From Owenia fusiformis (taxonomy: Eukaryota > Annelida > Polychaeta > Sabellida > Oweniidae): DNA of 64,000 nt. The stretch is from the NCBI GenBank assembly GCA_903813345.2, contig CAIIXF020000006.1, positions 22,701,936-22,765,935 on the forward strand. The letters are read 5' to 3'. Position numbers and translations under genes: made by a program. Position 1 is the stretch's first letter; every line of letters starts with the position of its first letter. This document shows positions 60,401 to 64,000 of the stretch, piece by piece. The notes beneath the pieces were generated by a model. It worked only from the letters and a program-made list of their open reading frames with translations, ran no database searches and was not told the DNA's origin.

Positions 60401-63400
60401 AAATAATTGTAAGTCTGTCAAGTTTAAAGTCTAGATATTGAGTAGAGTACATGTTAAGACTGAAATGTTAGCACAGCCTCCCTCATCTATCTTTAAAAAC
60501 TATGATAAAAATTATGATATTACGCACATCTTTATAACCATAACACTTAACAGAAAACATTGGTAAACTTGTATAATATAACCCAATTTATTTGCTTCTT
60601 TATGATATTATGCACATCTTTTATGTTGAATAGTCTCAAAGACTGTCCACTTTGGAACCTAAATCAGTCATACTAAAATACAAATTGTGAAGAGCTAACT
60701 TTTAAGTATTCTAACCCATTTGTAGATGCCAGATAACAGTAAGGATGTCAAGCTTGGTACTCTGATAGCTCTAATTGTTGAAGAGGGTGATGATTGGAAG
60801 AATGTCACTGTTCCTGATGTGTCTTCCAGTCCTGCCCCTGACACTCCAAGTCAGCCAGCTCCTGAAGTGTCTCAGACTGTCGCACCATCTGGTGGATCAG
60901 GTATAAAACATTGATATTAACACATGTCGAATTGACGTACAAGACAATAAAAGTGTACCTTGTAAGAGGGGGAATACGCCATAGTCGCTCTGTGAGATGA
61001 ATTGATTAATACACATAGTGTTCATTAAGACAGGCTTAACTGTATTTCCTTAAAAGGACAAAAAACAACTGATAGCCCTGCATGTGAGAACACACTAATG
61101 CTTTGATATTGTTCTCACATTTATAATGCAGTGTTCAATGTTAAATCATAGTGTTTATTAACACAGAGTTTACCTGAAGAAAACAGTTCAGCAATATCCT
61201 TCACTTTACATGTACTATTTCTACTTCAGTTCCTGGTATTGAGATCAAGATGCCAGCTCTGTCTCCCACCATGACAGAGGGTACTATAGTGAAGTGGTAT
61301 AAAGAGGAAGGTGATGTGGTTGCCCCCGGTGATGTATTATGTGATATTCAGACAGACAAAGCTGTGGTTGCCATGGAAACTGAAGAGGAAGGAATTCTTG
61401 CCAAAATTCTGGTACATTTTTACTTTTAAATTCTGCTGATTTGATACTGAACAAACATAAGAATTTATTTGTACTTTAGATATAATCTTAAGGATCGTTT
61501 CAAGAATGAAAACAAAAGCTGATAGATGAATACAAAATTTGTTTTGTTGTGATTTCTAGAAACCTGGCAACAGTGAGAATGTTGTACTTGGGGATTTGAT
61601 CGCTTTGATAGTTGAGGAAGGTGCTGATTGGAAGGATGTCATGATTCCTGGAACTACAGTGGCTCCACCTAGTGCAGTACCTAGTGCACCACAAGCTATA
61701 TCAGCGGAATCAGTTGTTTCTACTCAAACTCCGATAGCTTCCTCAATTGGACACATTACAAGTGGAATTGTGTATGTACACTTAATATACAGTGTGCCAA
61801 AAAGATTCATCATATCAAATGCTCAAGGAATGTTTAAAATTAAAAAAAGTTCCTAGTCTCCAGATTTATAGAAAATATTCAAAAATAAAGATCTATGTAT
61901 TTTCTATGAACATTTTAGTTCTTTTATAGAAAATAAGCTCAATTGAAAGCTGTGAATTAAAAAAAATAGTTTACAATATTGAATGCTCATGACTTTACCC
62001 ATTATCATTCAAACTTTTTTTATTTACATTAATGACCACTGTTGTTGCAGACATGGTGTAGGCCCGGCAGTACGAACATTAATAGACAACTATGCAATAA
62101 AGTTAGAAGATCTGAGAGGTACAGGGCCCAATGGATATTTACTGAAGGGGTAAGATTTTAGTTGCCTATATCTATGACAGGTTTAGGGGTTCGACCCCCC
62201 ACATTGGCAAATCCTGGCTACAGGCCTGTATGAAGTTTGCTAATTTGCATATGTCCATTCATTATTTAGTTTTTATTTTTCATTGGAATAAAAAAAAGAT
62301 GCAGTTCTCTCTGATCTCACCGAGCCAATCAGAGTTTGTCGTCAAAATACGGACGACTTTCTATATGGTCATTTCGTCTGACATCATCGCATAGTTAATG
62401 AGCAGGCATTTAGCACGTCTTCCTTCAACTTCGCTGATTGGTTGGGAAAGGGTCAGCATGGTATATTTGGAATGATTTATTACCTGGGCTGTCACAGACA
62501 CCAATATCGGGGCGAGGCTGTAATATCTATACTTGGCAGAGGGTAGTTCATAACTAGACTCTGCACGCAGGGTACTATTCCACATCATTTACTTACTTAT
62601 TTCAGTGATGTTTTGGAGTGGATCAGAACAAAGAATCTGACACCTGTCACTCATGCTGTGGAACCTCCTCCTCAAGTTTCAGCTCCACCCCCTACCACTG
62701 TAGCTCCTCCGCCTAGAGTACCTGGACAGGGATATGTCGATATCCCCAACTCTTCTGTAAGAAGTATTATTGCCAAAAGATTATCAGAGTCAAAGGTATG
62801 TTTATTTGTTTGTTTGTTTGTTTGTTTGTTTGTCTTTTTGTTTGTTTGTTTGTTTGTCTTTGATGAATACATCTTGATCTACCATGAAGTTCATGTAAAA
62901 TGGGTTATTGCAAGTGCATCATTGATTTACAAAATGGTTTGAACTTAAAAGCACCTGGAGCCTGAACTGTACATGTTATCATTATGTAGAGTCACCATGT
63001 ACATAAATAATGACTAGGCTGTATGATAATCTGAACTTTTATAGAATGAAAATATTACAACAGATAGTTATTTAACTGGTTTACCCAAATGCAATTGGAG
63101 ACATGATGAGAAAATTACAATACTTTATACACGTAGGCTACTTTACAACGTTTTCAAAAGTTTACCTGTTAATTTGTTAACTTAAGGTATAATTAAATCC
63201 ATGCAGCTCAAAATAAAACATTTATTAAGGTTATGAAGAAATGACATTTCCTATTTTAATTTGTTAACTTAAGGTATAATTAAATCCATGCAGCTCAAAA
63301 TAAAACATTTATTAAGGTTATGAAGAAATGACATTTCCTATTTTAATTTGTTAACTTAAGGTATAATTAAATCCATGCATCTCAAAATAAAATATTTATT

Positions 63401-63613
63401 AAGGTTATGAAGAAATGACATTTCCTATTTTTTTCTGAACGTATGAAACAACCTTAACATGCTTTTATATTTCAGATCACATCACCTCATAGTTATACAT
63501 CTATAGAATGTAAAGTAACAAAGGCTGCACAGTTGAGAAAGAAGCTTCTTAAAGAGGGGACCAAGGTCTCCATGAATGACTTCATTATAAAAGCTGTTGC
63601 AGTGGCATTGCAG
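57466..63613 (+). CDS. PDHX: Pyruvate dehydrogenase complex E3-binding protein/E2-type component with two lipoyl domains (3'-partial)
   Basis: Nine in-phase coding exons: 57466-57592, 58816-58893, 60308-60408, 60726-60900, 61230-61411, 61560-61771, 62051-62149, 62606-62795, 63476-63613 (434 aa so far). A basic, Ser/Thr/Gln-rich N-terminus is a likely mitochondrial presequence. Lipoyl domain 1 (about 44-130) has [20 protein letters not shown] and DIQTDKAV (lysine 85). Domain 2 (about 162-250) has KMPALSPTM and DIQTDKAV (lysine 204). Pro/Ala linkers follow, then a peripheral subunit-binding domain (about 293-331, [11 protein letters not shown] to [17 protein letters not shown]), then the acyltransferase start ([20 protein letters not shown]). 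Wording such as [13 protein letters not shown] and [11 protein letters not shown] is nearer PDHX than DLAT. The catalytic motif that separates them lies beyond the window. It acts in the mitochondrial matrix. Confidence 0.85.
59413..60348 (+). repeat. 78-bp minisatellite duplicating an intron-exon junction of PDHX, 12 copies
   Basis: Each 78-bp unit consists of intron 3'-end sequence (AATGCATCACTCATTAAC..CCACTGTATTTAG) followed by the first 41 nt of the third coding exon (GTGACCCCATTGCCCCAGG...GACATTCAG). TATTTAG|GTGAC acceptor positions run from 59450 to 60308 at exactly 11 periods. The last copy leads into the true exon (ACTGACAAGGCTGTC). The unit is 26 codons and contains no stop, so the frame [26 protein letters not shown] stays open through all copies. 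Some units end CATTCTG or CTTTCTG instead of CATTCAG. Confidence 0.95.
62805..62858 (+). repeat. (TTTG)n microsatellite after the donor of PDHX coding exon 8
   Basis: About 13 near-perfect TTTG units with two TCTT interruptions begin nine bases after the donor GTATGT at 62796. Non-coding, and a likely polymorphic marker. Confidence 0.9.
63171..63431 (+). repeat. Three-copy tandem repeat, 87-bp unit
   Basis: Exact-period units start AATTTGTTAACTTAAGG at 63171, 63258 and 63345. Each contains ATTAAATCCATGCA(G/T)CTC and AAGGTTATGAAGAAATGAC. Only one or two substitutions separate the copies. The array ends 44 bp before the acceptor of the last visible PDHX exon. Confidence 0.9.
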
Positions 63614-64000
63614 GTATGTGCTGTTGTACCCTATGCAAGAACTGAACGTCATTTATACTCTCAAAATAAGAAACAGTTCTTTGATCTAATCTACATGTAT
63701 ATTCAATCAGAATATGAATCCAGAAAATTACAGTTTTCTGTATGTAAGTCGTAAACATTCATTTCACATCTGCTATTGAGAGCATTAGTTCAAACCTAAA
63801 AGTATTGAATCGTCCATTATAGTCATACATGGAACTTTTACAGATGAAAATTGGTTTAGAAACTTCATTTTGATTTTTGAAGGGAATTTTCATTTGAAAA
63901 TGAGAAAATGTTTTACTTGAATTTATGTTATGATTGAATGTAAAAAAATTAAAAAAGTTCTCACAATTGGGTCTCAGTATGTTGGGCAGATTATTTCAGT

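Noticed and set aside
59386-60441. Treating the 351-codon plus frame as a stand-alone gene
   Set aside because: Its start lies in intron sequence, and its only conserved part is the final lipoyl-domain exon of PDHX. It is an exon with a duplicated acceptor, not a separate gene.
57466-63613. Calling the lipoyl protein DLAT rather than PDHX
   Set aside because: Two lipoyl domains would fit DLAT, but the lipoyl, linker and early acyltransferase wording is closer to PDHX. The deciding catalytic motif lies outside the window, so PDHX is preferred with reduced confidence.

Overview
The window is animal nuclear DNA. It is AT-rich, its genes are split by GT-AG introns, it carries eukaryotic tRNA genes, and it is full of decayed DNA transposons and foldback elements. 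The gene content (INTS12, a KIAA1549-family protein, a PDHX-type pyruvate dehydrogenase component, MFSD4/NaGLT1-like transporters) is metazoan. The repeat landscape suggests a marine invertebrate, perhaps a lophotrochozoan such as a mollusc, but I cannot fix the phylum.

Layout. (1) 1-10.9 kb holds two tandem minus-strand MFSD4/NaGLT1-like sugar-transporter genes. Only the first coding exon of one lies inside the window (453-584). The other is complete in three exons (10854 to 8061, 508 aa). Transposon relics separate them. (2) 13.0-17.9 kb holds the 3' part of INTS12 (Integrator subunit 12) on the plus strand: the second half of the PHD finger, a linker and a Ser-rich tail with the conserved basic C-terminus. 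I could not find its 5' exons. (3) 21.2-48.9 kb holds one large minus-strand gene of the KIAA1549 (UPF0606/DUF3827) family. A 6.3-kb exon encodes a mucin-like ectodomain with about 165 eight-residue N-V-T repeats. It is followed by a membrane-proximal domain with a furin-type site, one TM helix and a cytoplasmic tail ending in the family motif IREELLRLSQK. Three tRNA-Thr genes sit in one of its introns. (4) 48.9-57.4 kb is mostly repeats, with one unassigned possible exon at 56711-56858. (5) 57.5-63.6 kb holds the 5' nine coding exons of a PDHX/E2-type gene with two lipoyl domains. It runs off the right edge before the end of the acyltransferase domain.

INTS12 and the KIAA1549-like gene are convergent. 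The KIAA1549-like gene and the PDHX gene are divergent. I see no operon-like functional link between the genes.

Most notable: a 78-bp minisatellite in the PDHX gene has copied an intron-exon junction (3' splice site plus the start of a lipoyl-domain exon) twelve times, with the reading frame open throughout. The KIAA1549-like gene has two homologous alternative exons with identical phases (0 to 2) that cannot both be read in their coding frames, which is the signature of mutually exclusive splicing.
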